DNA of 64,000 nucleotides from Paenibacillus glycanilyticus (GTDB lineage Bacteria > Bacillota > Bacilli > Paenibacillales > Paenibacillaceae). The first letter of the stretch is position 1, and each line of letters starts with the position of its first letter. Both the position numbers and the translations under genes were made by a program. The notes under the pieces are model-generated. The model was not told the origin of the DNA, searched no databases, and saw only the letters and a list, made by a program, of their open reading frames with translations. The stretch is from NCBI RefSeq assembly GCF_023715145.1, contig NZ_JAMBNP010000006.1, positions 186,001-250,000 of the forward strand, in the 5' to 3' direction. This document shows, piece by piece, positions 18,343 to 26,493 of the stretch.

Positions 18343-18804
18343 CTATACTTTGCCATTCGCCTTCGCCTGATCAATAAGCGTCTGAATGGTTGAATCTATC
18401 TTCATCGTACCCACCGATTTGCCGTGGAATTTCACGCTCACTTCGCCTGAGCCGGGGACGCCTGTCAGTTCCAGGTTCTCGGTCTTCACGGTAAAGCTTC
18501 CATCGGAATTGGAGGTAAACGTTGCTTTCTCCACTTCTCCCGCCATCGCCGATACGGCTTCCTGCTTCAGGCTGTCCAAGGCCTGCGTGCCGATCGACTT
18601 CACATCATCCAGCGTATAACCGCTATAAGCCACAATGCCCACAACAATGACCAGCACCAGCGCCCATTTCACAAACGTCTTGACGACTCTGATAATAAAG
18701 AGCAGCACAACAAGCGCAATAACGAGCACAAGCCAATGATCCTGTAAAAAGGCACTCCATGTGTCCCAATCATAGCCGGAAAAATCAAAGTAGTTTTCCA
18801 ACAA
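18343..18804 (-). CDS. Uncharacterised membrane-anchored protein
   Basis: A 153-residue protein with two hydrophobic stretches (about 24-42 and 45-60) and a hydrophilic C-terminal domain (LTGVPGSGEVSVKFHGKSVG). No family is recognised. A TTG start follows AGGGGG, which is the end of a structured leader shared with the SCO gene. It lies just upstream of the transglutaminase-like gene on the same strand, so a shared envelope role is possible. Confidence 0.6.
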   Translation of the reverse strand: MLENYFDFSGYDWDTWSAFLQDHWLVLVIALVVLLFIIRVVKTFVKWALVLVIVVGIVAYSGYTLDDVKSIGTQALDSLKQEAVSAMAGEVEKATFTSNSDGSFTVKTENLELTGVPGSGEVSVKFHGKSVGTMKIDSTIQTLIDQAKANGKV

Positions 18805-18809
18805 ACAAT

Positions 18810-18893
18810 CCCCCTAAAAAGAATTCTCACACAAGCAGGCGGGATTTTGCTTACTGTGGTAATTCTTGCTTCGTAAGCATTAGCCCTATTATA
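18810..18893 (-). promoter_or_regulatory. Structured 5' leader A with promoter
   Basis: On the minus strand, TATAAT (18893-18888) is followed by GGGCTAATGC. Then come a small hairpin (TGCTT-ACG-AAGCA), a larger hairpin with AAGAATT/AATTCTT arms and a TTTTT tail, and at once the AGGGGG ribosome site. The same architecture occurs at 22529-22603. It looks like a terminator-type attenuator or protein-binding leader. No known riboswitch class is recognised. Confidence 0.5.
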
Positions 18894-19037
18894 ACTCGTG
18901 CATTGTCCCATTATCAAACATTATAACCCACCCATTATATGCCGTAAACGTAAGGCTTCGGATTGCCTGGAGACATATCCTGTCCACCTCTGACGTACAA
19001 GTAGATTAAGAGGTTAAGGCAAGGAGGAACGTACCCT

Positions 19038-20198
19038 TTGAAAACCGCAATCTGGCTCTATCTGTTTCTATTCGTTGCTTTCTTTGATCTGCATGCGCAA
19101 TACCCGATTCTTACGCCATTCGCGATTTCGCTTGGTGCGGCTCCATCCTTCATCGGTCTAATGATGGGGATGTATTCCATCACGCATTTGCCGGGCAATA
19201 TTATGGCCGGATACGGGGTTGACCGGTTCGGAAGCAGGCTGTTTATCGTCTTTAGCCTCATGGGGGCCGGGGTTGTGCTCCTGTTCCAGTCCAAGGTAAC
19301 GGATCCGTGGCAGCTGCTGGTTCTCCGCTCAATAAGCGGCTTTGTGCTGGCCTTTCTGTCTCCCGCTTGTCTTGCCCTGCTCGCCCGCATCTCCAGCGAT
19401 GTAACCAAACAAGGGAAGTTTATGGCCGGCAACGGGCTTGTCCATACGCTCGCGACAGTCGTCTCCCCCGCAGCCGGTGCCTATATGGTAGCGAAGATCG
19501 GCTTCACAACCGCCTTTTATTTGCTCGGCTGGGTGCTTATCATCACGGCTGTCTGCGCACTATTTTTCATCCGGGATATCAAGCCGGCTCCTGCCGAAGA
19601 AGCGGATCCTGCGCCTAGCGGAATAAAGCCGGCCATTGTGGAGGCTTCGCCTATCCCGTGGCTGGTCTTCCTGCTGCCGGTTGCCATGAGCTGCGCGCAA
19701 GGAATCCTGTCCTTTGAGCTGCCGCTGATGTCAACCTCTGCGGAGGGAATGATGGAGACCGGCCTGCTGTTCTCCGTCGTTAGCCTTGGCGCCCTGATTA
19801 CCTTAAGCATGCTGTTTCTTAACAAGCTGTCATCCTATTACCGGACATTATGGGGGGCTCTTGGACTTGCCATTGTTTATTTTACGATTGCCGCCCATAC
19901 ACCGCTTCCGTTCGCCATGCTTCTCTTGTTTGTCGGAATGGCTAAGGGGATCGTTCTCCCGGCAATATCCACCCTGCTGATTGAGCTTAGCGGCGGTGCC
20001 AGATACGGCCGGACCTTCTCGGTCCTATCGATTGCCTATTCGATCGGCGCCTTCCTGGGTCCCATGCTTGCCGGCCATCTGAGGGACAATCTGTCCCCGT
20101 ACTATCTGGCCTTCCTTGGCCTGATGATCGGAGTTGCCCTCTTGCCGTTCCACCGGAGGAGAACTACGCTGACACCCATTTTCCCGAAATCTAGGTGA
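19038..20198 (+). CDS. MFS transporter
   Basis: A 386-residue major facilitator with 12 predicted helices. The loop after helix 2 reads AGYGVDRFGSRL, matching the MFS GxxxDRxGxR motif. It is probably a proton-linked efflux or uptake carrier of unknown substrate. The TTG start has AAGGAGG 10 bases upstream. It is one of the few plus-strand genes here and is not clearly in an operon. Confidence 0.85.
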   Translation: MKTAIWLYLFLFVAFFDLHAQYPILTPFAISLGAAPSFIGLMMGMYSITHLPGNIMAGYGVDRFGSRLFIVFSLMGAGVVLLFQSKVTDPWQLLVLRSISGFVLAFLSPACLALLARISSDVTKQGKFMAGNGLVHTLATVVSPAAGAYMVAKIGFTTAFYLLGWVLIITAVCALFFIRDIKPAPAEEADPAPSGIKPAIVEASPIPWLVFLLPVAMSCAQGILSFELPLMSTSAEGMMETGLLFSVVSLGALITLSMLFLNKLSSYYRTLWGALGLAIVYFTIAAHTPLPFAMLLLFVGMAKGIVLPAISTLLIELSGGARYGRTFSVLSIAYSIGAFLGPMLAGHLRDNLSPYYLAFLGLMIGVALLPFHRRRTTLTPIFPKSR

Positions 20199-20327
20199 AT
20201 GCACAAGGCCATTCGCTCACCCGGGCATATAATGCACTATGTCAGGTGGCCATCAAGGACAGTTGCTCCGGAAGGACGATTGCCCGGCCGGCATGACGTT
20301 GAAGCTTGCTTGAGAGGGGTGACTTAA

Positions 20328-20456
20328 ATGTCTGAAATTCATGTTTCACCTGTAAGCGATCATCGCGGTGGCGGCTTTAACCATGTGGGGTCCATCCTCG
20401 TATTGTTTATCCTGCTCGTTATCATCGTGTGCACACTTTGCGGCGGATTATATTAA
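20328..20456 (+). CDS. YjcZ/SscA-like small sporulation protein
   Basis: A 42-residue protein: a short polar, Gly-rich head (HRGGGF), then one hydrophobic segment LVLFILLVIIVCTLCGG. This is the layout of the YjcZ family of small hydrophobic spore-associated proteins (SscA in B. subtilis helps assemble spore components). The ribosome site GAGAGGGGTGA precedes the ATG and a strong terminator follows the stop, so it is a complete single-gene unit. Confidence 0.65.
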   Translation: MSEIHVSPVSDHRGGGFNHVGSILVLFILLVIIVCTLCGGLY

Positions 20457-20476
20457 GAAACTCTTTTATGAATATG

Positions 20477-20512
20477 AAAAGGGACGGAGCTTAACGCTCT
20501 GTCCCTTTTTTC
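20477..20512 (+). terminator. Rho-independent terminator
   Basis: AAAAGGGACGGAGC pairs with GCTCTGTCCCTTTT and is followed by T residues, 20 bases after the small YjcZ-like gene. Confidence 0.85.
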
Positions 20513-20613
20513 ATTTCCTTTTACCCCGCCTCAGGAATCTTTTTCTTGTTGCCATGAACGAATATAGCTACACTACGTGTAAGAACCTACAGAATAAAAG
20601 GCTGGTGACTGCT

Positions 20614-20967
20614 ATGGATATCGCCATTATTGTGGAGGGCAAAAACGACAAAAGCCGTATTCGCCGGGTGCTTGACGATTCCGTTCCGATCTTCTGCACC
20701 TTTGGAACGCCAGGTACCGTCCAGCTGGAGAAGCTGCGCAAGCAGGTCGGTCACAAGGACGTCTTTATCTTCACGGACAATGATTCCTCCGGCAAGCGGA
20801 TCCGCGGCATTCTCCGCGACCTGTTCCCGGATGCCGAGCATATTTATACGCGCCGCGGATACCCTGGCGTGGAGCATACGCCGGAAGAATATCTGATTGA
20901 ACAATTCGAGAAGGCCGGCCTCGAGCCATATATTCAATATCCCGTTAAATATGAAGAAGGAAAATAA
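20614..20967 (+). CDS. Stand-alone toprim domain protein (YusF-like)
   Basis: A 117-residue protein consisting of little more than a toprim domain. The first acidic residue is in AIIVEGKND (E8) and the DxD motif is in FTDNDSSGKR. Such small toprim proteins resemble the catalytic part of RNase M5 or primase and may bind Mg and act on nucleic acids; YusF of B. subtilis is uncharacterised. The ATG at 20614 follows a GGTGA-type site and starts the domain directly. Its 3' end overlaps the convergent transporter gene by 23 bases. Confidence 0.75.
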   Translation: MDIAIIVEGKNDKSRIRRVLDDSVPIFCTFGTPGTVQLEKLRKQVGHKDVFIFTDNDSSGKRIRGILRDLFPDAEHIYTRRGYPGVEHTPEEYLIEQFEKAGLEPYIQYPVKYEEGK

Positions 20968-21883
20968 CGACGGCTACAGTAATAATGCTGATTAAGGTCG
21001 ACAGGAATACCGCCTGTGAAGCGAATTCCGGCTCATTGTCGAACTCGACAGCAAGCAGAACGCTGCTGAGCGAGGTTGGAACGGCAGAAGATACGATAAG
21101 AGCTGCCGCCATCATATGATCGATTGACATAAAAAATCCAAGTCCCCATACGACCAGCGCGGCTAACGCCGGTCCTCCGACAAGGCGAAGACCGTTTGCA
21201 AGCAGCACGTTTTTGAGCAGCACCGGGTTAAGCTCCCATTTCATATTGCCAAGCTGTACACCCAGCGTAACCAGCGCCGTGCCAATAAAAGCATTCGACA
21301 AATATGTAATGGGCGTCTCTATGGACTGCGGCAGCTGAACATGGAATCCATGGAGCAGGAATGCGATCGGAATCACATAAATAATCGGTTGAGACAATAT
21401 GGTGCGGAGTGTCGAGCGGAAGCTCATCTTATGCGCATTGACACTATAGATGCCATACGTGTTCGGCAGCAGCGACTGCGTCACCATGACGATAATCTGA
21501 ATCGACAAGGTATACGGATTGGCGGAGAAGGCCAGCTGGTTAAGCGGAATCCCGTAGTTGGCGCTGTTATAGAACAGGACGCTGTTGCGCATCGCTCCGC
21601 GCATGCCTCCCTCAAGCCCCCGCAGGCGGACCGTTAATTCCACGGCAATCGCCTGCAAGGTCATAAACAGAACAACAAACAGCAGCACCTGCCCAATCAG
21701 GCTTGCGGAGATGTCCGTCGTATACAGCAAATTAAAAATGACCGAGGGAGAAAATACATAAAAGTTCAGCTTCGACAAGGTTTTGATATCCAAAGAAAAA
21801 AGCCGCTGCATTGTGAAGCCGACAGCTATCATCAATGTGAGCGGCAGTACGTTGCTCCATAATATATGCCAAAATATGTTCAT
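20945..21883 (-). CDS. AEC family transporter
   Basis: A 312-residue auxin efflux carrier-type permease with ten hydrophobic segments in two inverted halves. Conserved pieces are NSANYGIPLN in the first half and the SSAVPTSLSSVLLA region in the second. Members export or import small organic acids such as malate; the substrate here is unknown. It converges on and overlaps the toprim gene. It follows the SCO gene with a 3-base gap, so it could be the last gene of the ctaB-sco operon. Confidence 0.85.
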   Translation of the reverse strand: MNIFWHILWSNVLPLTLMIAVGFTMQRLFSLDIKTLSKLNFYVFSPSVIFNLLYTTDISASLIGQVLLFVVLFMTLQAIAVELTVRLRGLEGGMRGAMRNSVLFYNSANYGIPLNQLAFSANPYTLSIQIIVMVTQSLLPNTYGIYSVNAHKMSFRSTLRTILSQPIIYVIPIAFLLHGFHVQLPQSIETPITYLSNAFIGTALVTLGVQLGNMKWELNPVLLKNVLLANGLRLVGGPALAALVVWGLGFFMSIDHMMAAALIVSSAVPTSLSSVLLAVEFDNEPEFASQAVFLSTLISIITVAVVIFLLHI

Positions 21884-21886
21884 CGC

Positions 21887-22516
21887 TTATTCCTTCGCGA
21901 GCTGCTTCAAATCCGCCACTAAGCTTTCCGGTGTGAGCGATTCGTCGCTGCCGTTAATCCATTTGCGTATTTGGCCCTTCTTATCAACAAGCGTAATGAC
22001 ATTCATATGTATGAATGAATTGGTCGCCTCATCCCTTTTCACGCTGACGCCAAAATCTCTTGCCAGCTTGATCGATGCTTCCTCGTCATCGCCGCGCAAG
22101 AAGTCCCAGCCTCCTTCATCCAGCTGCGCAAAATTGCGGGTTGCGAAGTCCCGAATGACATCAGGCGTATCTTTGTTCGGATCGAATGTAATCGAGATCA
22201 GCTCTGCTTTCGTGCCGAGAAGCCCTGCTTCGCGGAGCTGATCCTCTGCCTCGGAAATCATAAATGTTGTTGGAGGACATACATCCGGGCAGCTTGCCCA
22301 ATAGAAGTAGACCAGCCTCGCTTTTCCGTTTGTAGAGTCCAGAGAAACCTCATTGCCGTTAATATCTTTCATGGCGAATGACGGAGCAGCCATTTGGACG
22401 GGCATCTTGCTGCCGCCGCTTGACTGCGAGTAGTTCGTAACGAATAAATAAATGCCCATTGCCAAACAGAGCGCCAATACGGCGAATTTAAAGCTGTGTT
22501 TTTTGAGAAACGCCAT
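21887..22516 (-). CDS. SCO1/SenC copper chaperone
   Basis: A 209-residue membrane-anchored thioredoxin-fold protein. After one N-terminal helix it has the copper-binding CPDVC (C76 and C80) and the third ligand His in SFIHMN (H170). SCO proteins deliver copper to the CuA site of cytochrome c oxidase, or keep its cysteines reduced. It lies right after ctaB, which supports an oxidase assembly role (YpmQ is the B. subtilis equivalent). The start follows AGGGGGAG, the end of leader B. Confidence 0.92.
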   Translation of the reverse strand: MAFLKKHSFKFAVLALCLAMGIYLFVTNYSQSSGGSKMPVQMAAPSFAMKDINGNEVSLDSTNGKARLVYFYWASCPDVCPPTTFMISEAEDQLREAGLLGTKAELISITFDPNKDTPDVIRDFATRNFAQLDEGGWDFLRGDDEEASIKLARDFGVSVKRDEATNSFIHMNVITLVDKKGQIRKWINGSDESLTPESLVADLKQLAKE

Positions 22517-22528
22517 TTAAAGTTCACT

Positions 22529-22603
22529 CCCCCTAAAAAGAATTACCGCACAATTGGCCAGTCTTGCCCGTTCCGGTGATTCTTGCCTCGAAAGCAATAG
22601 CTA
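22529..22603 (-). promoter_or_regulatory. Structured leader B between ctaB and sco
   Basis: This copy resembles leader A: a TTGCTTTCGAGGCAA hairpin, then an AAGAATCACCG/CGGTAATTCTT hairpin with a TTTTT tail and an immediate AGGGGG. It begins 7 bases after the ctaB stop, with no clear promoter of its own. It may tune read-through from ctaB into sco. Confidence 0.5.
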
Positions 22604-22609
22604 AGCGGA

Positions 22610-23464
22610 TTACTTCACGGTATTTGCCATCATCACAATAAATACAACCATTAGATAGTTAACGGAAATAAGGAAGTTCACCTTCGCCCATTTCTCGGTA
22701 TTTTCTGCTTTAAGTCCCTGCAGCGTATGCACGGCCCAAACAATCCCCGCAATAACGGACAGAATCAGGAATACAATGCCCGTATAATGATAGGTGTACA
22801 GCAGCACGCAAGTAGGAATCAGAAGCACAACATAAGGAATCATTTGCAGCTTCGTCCGCTTGATCCCCTTCACAACCGGAAGCAGCGGAAAGCCTGCCGT
22901 ACGGTATTCCTCTACCCGGCGTATCGCAAGCGACCAGAAATGCGCCGGCTGCCACAGGAACAAGAAGGCAAACAGAAGCCATGCTCCCATATCCACTTCA
23001 GTCGTTACCGCGCAGTAACCTAGTACCGGAGGCATTGCCCCGGAAATACCGCCGATTGACGTGCTCCAGGTGGATGTGCGTTTAAGCCAGATCGTATAGA
23101 CGAAAATATAAACAAACCAGCCCAGAAATCCAAGCCAGCCGGTAACCGGATTAACGAGAGCAAACAAGATCGTAAGACCAACTATACTAAGCACAATGCC
23201 GTATCCCAGCACAAAGCCCGGCTTCAGCCTGCCCATCGGCAACGCGCGGTCTTTCGTGCGCTCCATTTTCTGGTCAAGCTCACGGTCCCAGTAGTTGTTA
23301 ATTACGCAAGCGGCGCCTATCGTAACCGCTGAACCGATAACAACCCATAACAGCTTCAGCCAGTCAAAATCCCATTTGGAAGCGACCCAGAAACCGCCTA
23401 TTGCGGCAAATACATTAAGACGGAGCAGCCGTGGTTTGGTTAATGCGATTAAATCTTTCAACAC
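22610..23464 (-). CDS. ctaB: Heme O synthase CtaB (protoheme farnesyltransferase)
   Basis: A 284-residue UbiA-family prenyltransferase with seven to nine helices. The polyprenyl-diphosphate binding motif NNYWDRELDQKMERTKDR matches the family NxxxDxxxDxxxxRT pattern. It farnesylates heme B to heme O, the substrate of CtaA. The GTG at 23464 is chosen because CGGGAGG lies 8 bases upstream and it puts the family opening LKDLIALTKPR at the N-terminus. The longer reading to 23614 adds 50 unlikely residues. Confidence 0.93.
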   Translation of the reverse strand: MLKDLIALTKPRLLRLNVFAAIGGFWVASKWDFDWLKLLWVVIGSAVTIGAACVINNYWDRELDQKMERTKDRALPMGRLKPGFVLGYGIVLSIVGLTILFALVNPVTGWLGFLGWFVYIFVYTIWLKRTSTWSTSIGGISGAMPPVLGYCAVTTEVDMGAWLLFAFLFLWQPAHFWSLAIRRVEEYRTAGFPLLPVVKGIKRTKLQMIPYVVLLIPTCVLLYTYHYTGIVFLILSVIAGIVWAVHTLQGLKAENTEKWAKVNFLISVNYLMVVFIVMMANTVK

Positions 23465-23710
23465 GAAGCGAGCCTCCCGAGTTATGCAACAAAGCACGCT
23501 TACCGCGCGCCTATACATTTTCATTGATGAATCGTTTTTAATCATACAGAAAAATAGATGCCATGACAATGTCAGGCGCCATTGTTCATCAATTCGCCAC
23601 TCAAATTGTGACAATAAATATGGAACCCTTTTGACCGCCCATCAATACTATAGGTATGTAGTCAAGTGCCCAACTCTTTGTATGATGAAGGGAAGTGAAG
23701 GGTCGAACAT

Positions 23711-24133
23711 ATGGCAGTCATCAAGGTAAATGATGAACAGGTGAAGATACTCGCCAGACTGATGCGTGCCGAAGCAGAAGGCGAGGGCGAGCTTGGCATG
23801 CTGATGGTCGGCAACGTTGGCGTCAACCGTGTTCTTGGCAACTGTCTCGACTTCAAAGACATTCGCACCATCCAAGATATGGTTTATCAAAGACCGGGTG
23901 GCTTTGAGGCTACATTGAAAGGTTATTTCTATCAGAGTGCACGCGACAAGGATATTGCTTTAGCCAGACGCGTCATCAACGGTGAACGCCAGCGCCCTGC
24001 GTCGAACGCACTGTGGTTCTTCCGCCCTTCCGGCGCTTGTCCGGATACTTGGTGGGATCAATCAAACAGCGGCCGTTATAAGGCTCACTGTTTCTTCATC
24101 CCGACAAGAGAAGATTGTCCAAGAGTGTACTGA
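23711..24133 (+). CDS. cwlJ: Spore cortex-lytic hydrolase CwlJ
   Basis: A 140-residue protein of the SleB/CwlJ hydrolase_2 family, without a signal peptide, as is usual for CwlJ. The conserved LARLMRAEAEGEGELGMLMVG opening (catalytic Glu region) and the late PSGACPDTWWDQ segment are present. CwlJ sits in the spore coat and degrades cortex when Ca-dipicolinate is released during germination. It is directly followed by gerQ, which CwlJ needs for localisation, the same pairing as in B. subtilis. Confidence 0.9.
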   Translation: MAVIKVNDEQVKILARLMRAEAEGEGELGMLMVGNVGVNRVLGNCLDFKDIRTIQDMVYQRPGGFEATLKGYFYQSARDKDIALARRVINGERQRPASNALWFFRPSGACPDTWWDQSNSGRYKAHCFFIPTREDCPRVY

Positions 24134-24175
24134 TAAGTCAACAAATCTCAAAGATTGAAAGCGAGGAGCAACAGC

Positions 24176-24781
24176 ATGTCTTACGGTTATGGTTACAAAA
24201 ATGCAGTAAGTCCAGCCAGCACTGGCGGTTATGGCGGCGTCAGCCCATTTGGAGGTGGCGGCTACGGCCAGGCATCTATCCTTCCTGCAAGTACAACGCC
24301 TAACATGCCTATGCCTATGGGAATGGGAATGCCTATGCCTATGGCAATGCCGGGTATGCCTGGTATGGCAGGTATGCCTGGTATGGCAGGTATGCCTGGA
24401 ATGGGTACGCTTGGTGCCCAATCTCTTCCTCCAGTGCCTAATGGCGCTGTCATTACGCCAGCGGGCGGGAACATTGTAACAGTTCCGGTTGTCGAGGAAT
24501 CGTATGTAGAGAACATTCTGCGACTCAACCGCGGTAAAATGGCTACCTTCTACATGACTTACGAGAACAACCGCGAATGGAACGCCAAAGTATTCCGCGG
24601 TATCATTGAAGCAGCCGGCCGCGACCATATTATTATTAGCGATCCTTCCACGGGCATGCGTTACCTGCTGCTGACTTTGAATCTGGATTATGTAACGTTT
24701 GACGGCGAGATCAATTATGAATATCCGTTCCAAGGCGGAATGATTACGAATGCAACGCCACTGACCAGCCGCGAAGGTTAA
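24176..24781 (+). CDS. gerQ: Spore coat protein GerQ with Met/Gly-rich N-terminal region
   Basis: A 201-residue protein whose C-terminal 100 residues form the GerQ domain (VEESYVENILRLNRGKMATFY, then RDHIIISDPSTGMRYLLL). GerQ holds CwlJ in the coat and is crosslinked by transglutaminase in B. subtilis. The N-terminal half is Gly-rich and then Met-rich, with PMPMGMGMPMP followed by three GMPGMA-type repeats. The B. subtilis N-terminus is, as I recall, Gln-rich instead. GCGAGGAG precedes the ATG at 24176. It is the second gene of the cwlJ operon. Confidence 0.9.
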   Translation: MSYGYGYKNAVSPASTGGYGGVSPFGGGGYGQASILPASTTPNMPMPMGMGMPMPMAMPGMPGMAGMPGMAGMPGMGTLGAQSLPPVPNGAVITPAGGNIVTVPVVEESYVENILRLNRGKMATFYMTYENNREWNAKVFRGIIEAAGRDHIIISDPSTGMRYLLLTLNLDYVTFDGEINYEYPFQGGMITNATPLTSREG

Positions 24782-24784
24782 TCT

Positions 24785-25093
24785 TCACCCGGCATTCGGG
24801 CCAGCCCCCGCCGGCTTGAATGTCCATACATGCATTTTGTCCGCACCGCCCGGAATCCATTCGGCGATCCGGTACCAAGGAGAACGCTCATCGCAGCGTT
24901 CTTTTTTTATGGCTTCCGCCTCCTCCTCCGTTGCCGCCGTCCAGATCTCTACAAATAAGTTCAATTGATCTGTCCCTTCATATAATTGGATCTTATCCGA
25001 TTCCTTCATTAGAGTGCCGGTATAGTTCAAATACGCAGTCCGGTCGGCTGCCGCAATTTTATATTCCGCAAAGCAGATATACATGTTTGTCAT
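24785..25093 (-). CDS. Small conserved-looking protein of unknown function
   Basis: A 102-residue soluble protein, read from ATG 25093 with AAAGGGGTCA upstream. The MYICFAEYKI opening, the periodic strands and the NLFVEIWTAATEEEAEAIKKER segment suggest a ferredoxin-like or dimeric alpha-beta barrel fold (NIPSNAP or monooxygenase-like). No family is identified. It converges on gerQ, with only 3 bases between stops, and its upstream region faces the 72-bp tandem repeats. Confidence 0.55.
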   Translation of the reverse strand: MTNMYICFAEYKIAAADRTAYLNYTGTLMKESDKIQLYEGTDQLNLFVEIWTAATEEEAEAIKKERCDERSPWYRIAEWIPGGADKMHVWTFKPAGAGPNAG

Positions 25094-25164
25094 TGACCCC
25101 TTTCTTTTGCCACTGATAAAGTGATGCTTCTCCGTTGATACTACATCATAATTGAAACCAAAAG

Positions 25165-25330
25165 CTTTTGTGAGTGGCAATTCATTAAGACCATGCTTAC
25201 GACGCATGAATCACCACAATACGGCTGATAATCGGCCTTTTGTGAGTGGTAATTCATTAAGACCATGCTTACGACGCATGAATCACCACAATACGGCTGA
25301 TAATCGGCCTTTTGTGAGTGGCAATTCATT
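25165..25330. repeat. 72-bp direct tandem repeat, two full copies and a partial third
   Basis: Units start at 25165, 25237 and 25309, exactly 72 bases apart; the first two differ by one base (GGC/GGT) and the third stops after 22 bases at the ribosome site of the next gene. Each unit contains GTGGTAATTCAT and ATGAATCACCAC, arms of an imperfect stem, around CATGC/GCATG. It lies in the divergent promoter region. Confidence 0.9.
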
Positions 25331-25345
25331 TTAGGAGGTTTTTCC

Positions 25346-26335
25346 GTGGACACAGGCACGCATCTTGTCATGGGCATCGGACTCGCAGGACTAGCCTGCA
25401 TCGATCCTGTTGTGGCAAACAACACATCCATCTTCACCGCTGTCTTGATCGGAACCATTGTCGGCTCGCAGGCTCCGGACTTTGATACGTTCCTGCGGCT
25501 AAAAGGCAATGCAAGTTACATCCGGAATCACCGCGGCATCTCCCATTCCCTGCCGGCTATTGCCATTTGGACAATCGCCATTACCGGACTTCTTCAGCTG
25601 TTTTACAGGGGCAGTCTTCCTTGGCTTCATATCGGGTCCTGGGTGCTGCTTGCCGTCTGTGTCCATGTCTTTACCGATTTGTTCAATACGTATGGAACGC
25701 AAGCCGCAAGACCGTTTACGGAGAAGTGGATCTCATGGAATATTATCCATATCTTTGACCCGGTTATATTTGCAACCCATGTCGGCGCTATTCTGATCTG
25801 GGCATTTGGCCTCGCCAGTCCCGTTGCCATCTTCCCGCTCTTGTATCTCATTACCATCGTCTATTATACATGGCGGACGCTCGCGCACAGAAGCACCATT
25901 CGCCGGCTCCCTTCGCTTGACCCGGAACCGGACGACGGGACAAAAGCGTACGTCGCGATTCCTACGATCTCGCTGTCGCATTGGAACATCGTCAAGCGCG
26001 CAGCGGACGGCAGCTTTGTTATCGGTGATCTTCGGGGAAGCCAGCTCAGATGGCTGGACAAGGTGCGCTGTTCCGATCATCCCGCGGTTGCCAAATCCAG
26101 GAACGATAACGCAATCCGCTCCTTCCTTTACTTCACGAAATTTGCTTGCGCGGAAGTGAAAGAACATCCCTGGGGTTATGAAGTCCGGTGGTCTGATGTC
26201 AGATATCGGCACCGCAAGCAATATCCGTTTGTAGCCGTTCTGCTCATGAACAAGGAGTTCGAAACCGTTGGTTCTTATGTCGGTTGGTTAAGCGATGACC
26301 GGTTGATGAAGCGGCTGCGCATGAACTCGTACTAA
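25346..26335 (+). CDS. yfhP: YfhP-like membrane-bound metal-dependent hydrolase
   Basis: A 329-residue protein of the YdjM/YfhP family. The first 200 residues have about five helices and carry conserved His/Asp motifs: THLVMGIG, the SQAPDFDTF loop, HRGISHSL and CVHVFTDLFNTYGT, likely metal ligands. The C-terminal 130 residues are soluble. The family has no firmly established substrate. The GTG start follows AGGAGG. Its promoter region is occupied by the 72-bp tandem repeat. Confidence 0.8.
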   Translation: MDTGTHLVMGIGLAGLACIDPVVANNTSIFTAVLIGTIVGSQAPDFDTFLRLKGNASYIRNHRGISHSLPAIAIWTIAITGLLQLFYRGSLPWLHIGSWVLLAVCVHVFTDLFNTYGTQAARPFTEKWISWNIIHIFDPVIFATHVGAILIWAFGLASPVAIFPLLYLITIVYYTWRTLAHRSTIRRLPSLDPEPDDGTKAYVAIPTISLSHWNIVKRAADGSFVIGDLRGSQLRWLDKVRCSDHPAVAKSRNDNAIRSFLYFTKFACAEVKEHPWGYEVRWSDVRYRHRKQYPFVAVLLMNKEFETVGSYVGWLSDDRLMKRLRMNSY

Positions 26336-26358
26336 CGGCCGTGACGACTTGACGAAGG

Positions 26359-26395
26359 AAAGCCCCTGGCGCACAATAAGGAGGGGCTTTTTTTC
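26359..26395 (+). terminator. Terminator after the YfhP-like gene
   Basis: AAAGCCCCT and AGGGGCTTT arms with seven T residues on the plus strand. Confidence 0.85.
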
Positions 26396-26427
26396 GTGAT
26401 CATTTTTCGTGATCCTAATGACACTAG

Positions 26428-26458
26428 AAAAAAGCTCAAGGTTTTACCCTTGAGCTTG
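26428..26458 (-). terminator. Terminator of the SASP gene
   Basis: AAGCTCAAGG pairs with CCTTGAGCTT and is followed by TTTTTT on the minus strand, 36 bases after the SASP stop. Confidence 0.85.
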
Positions 26459-26493
26459 CGGCTTCCTCTGAAGCGTTGTGTATTTAAAAACGA

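Noticed and set aside
20368-20613. N-terminal extension of the toprim gene
   Set aside because: The frame passes through the YjcZ-like gene and its terminator; the toprim domain begins at the ATG at 20614.
25141-25509. Minus-strand frame with repeated peptides over the 72-bp repeats
   Set aside because: The repetition only reflects the DNA repeat (72 is a multiple of three) and it overlaps the YfhP-like gene start.
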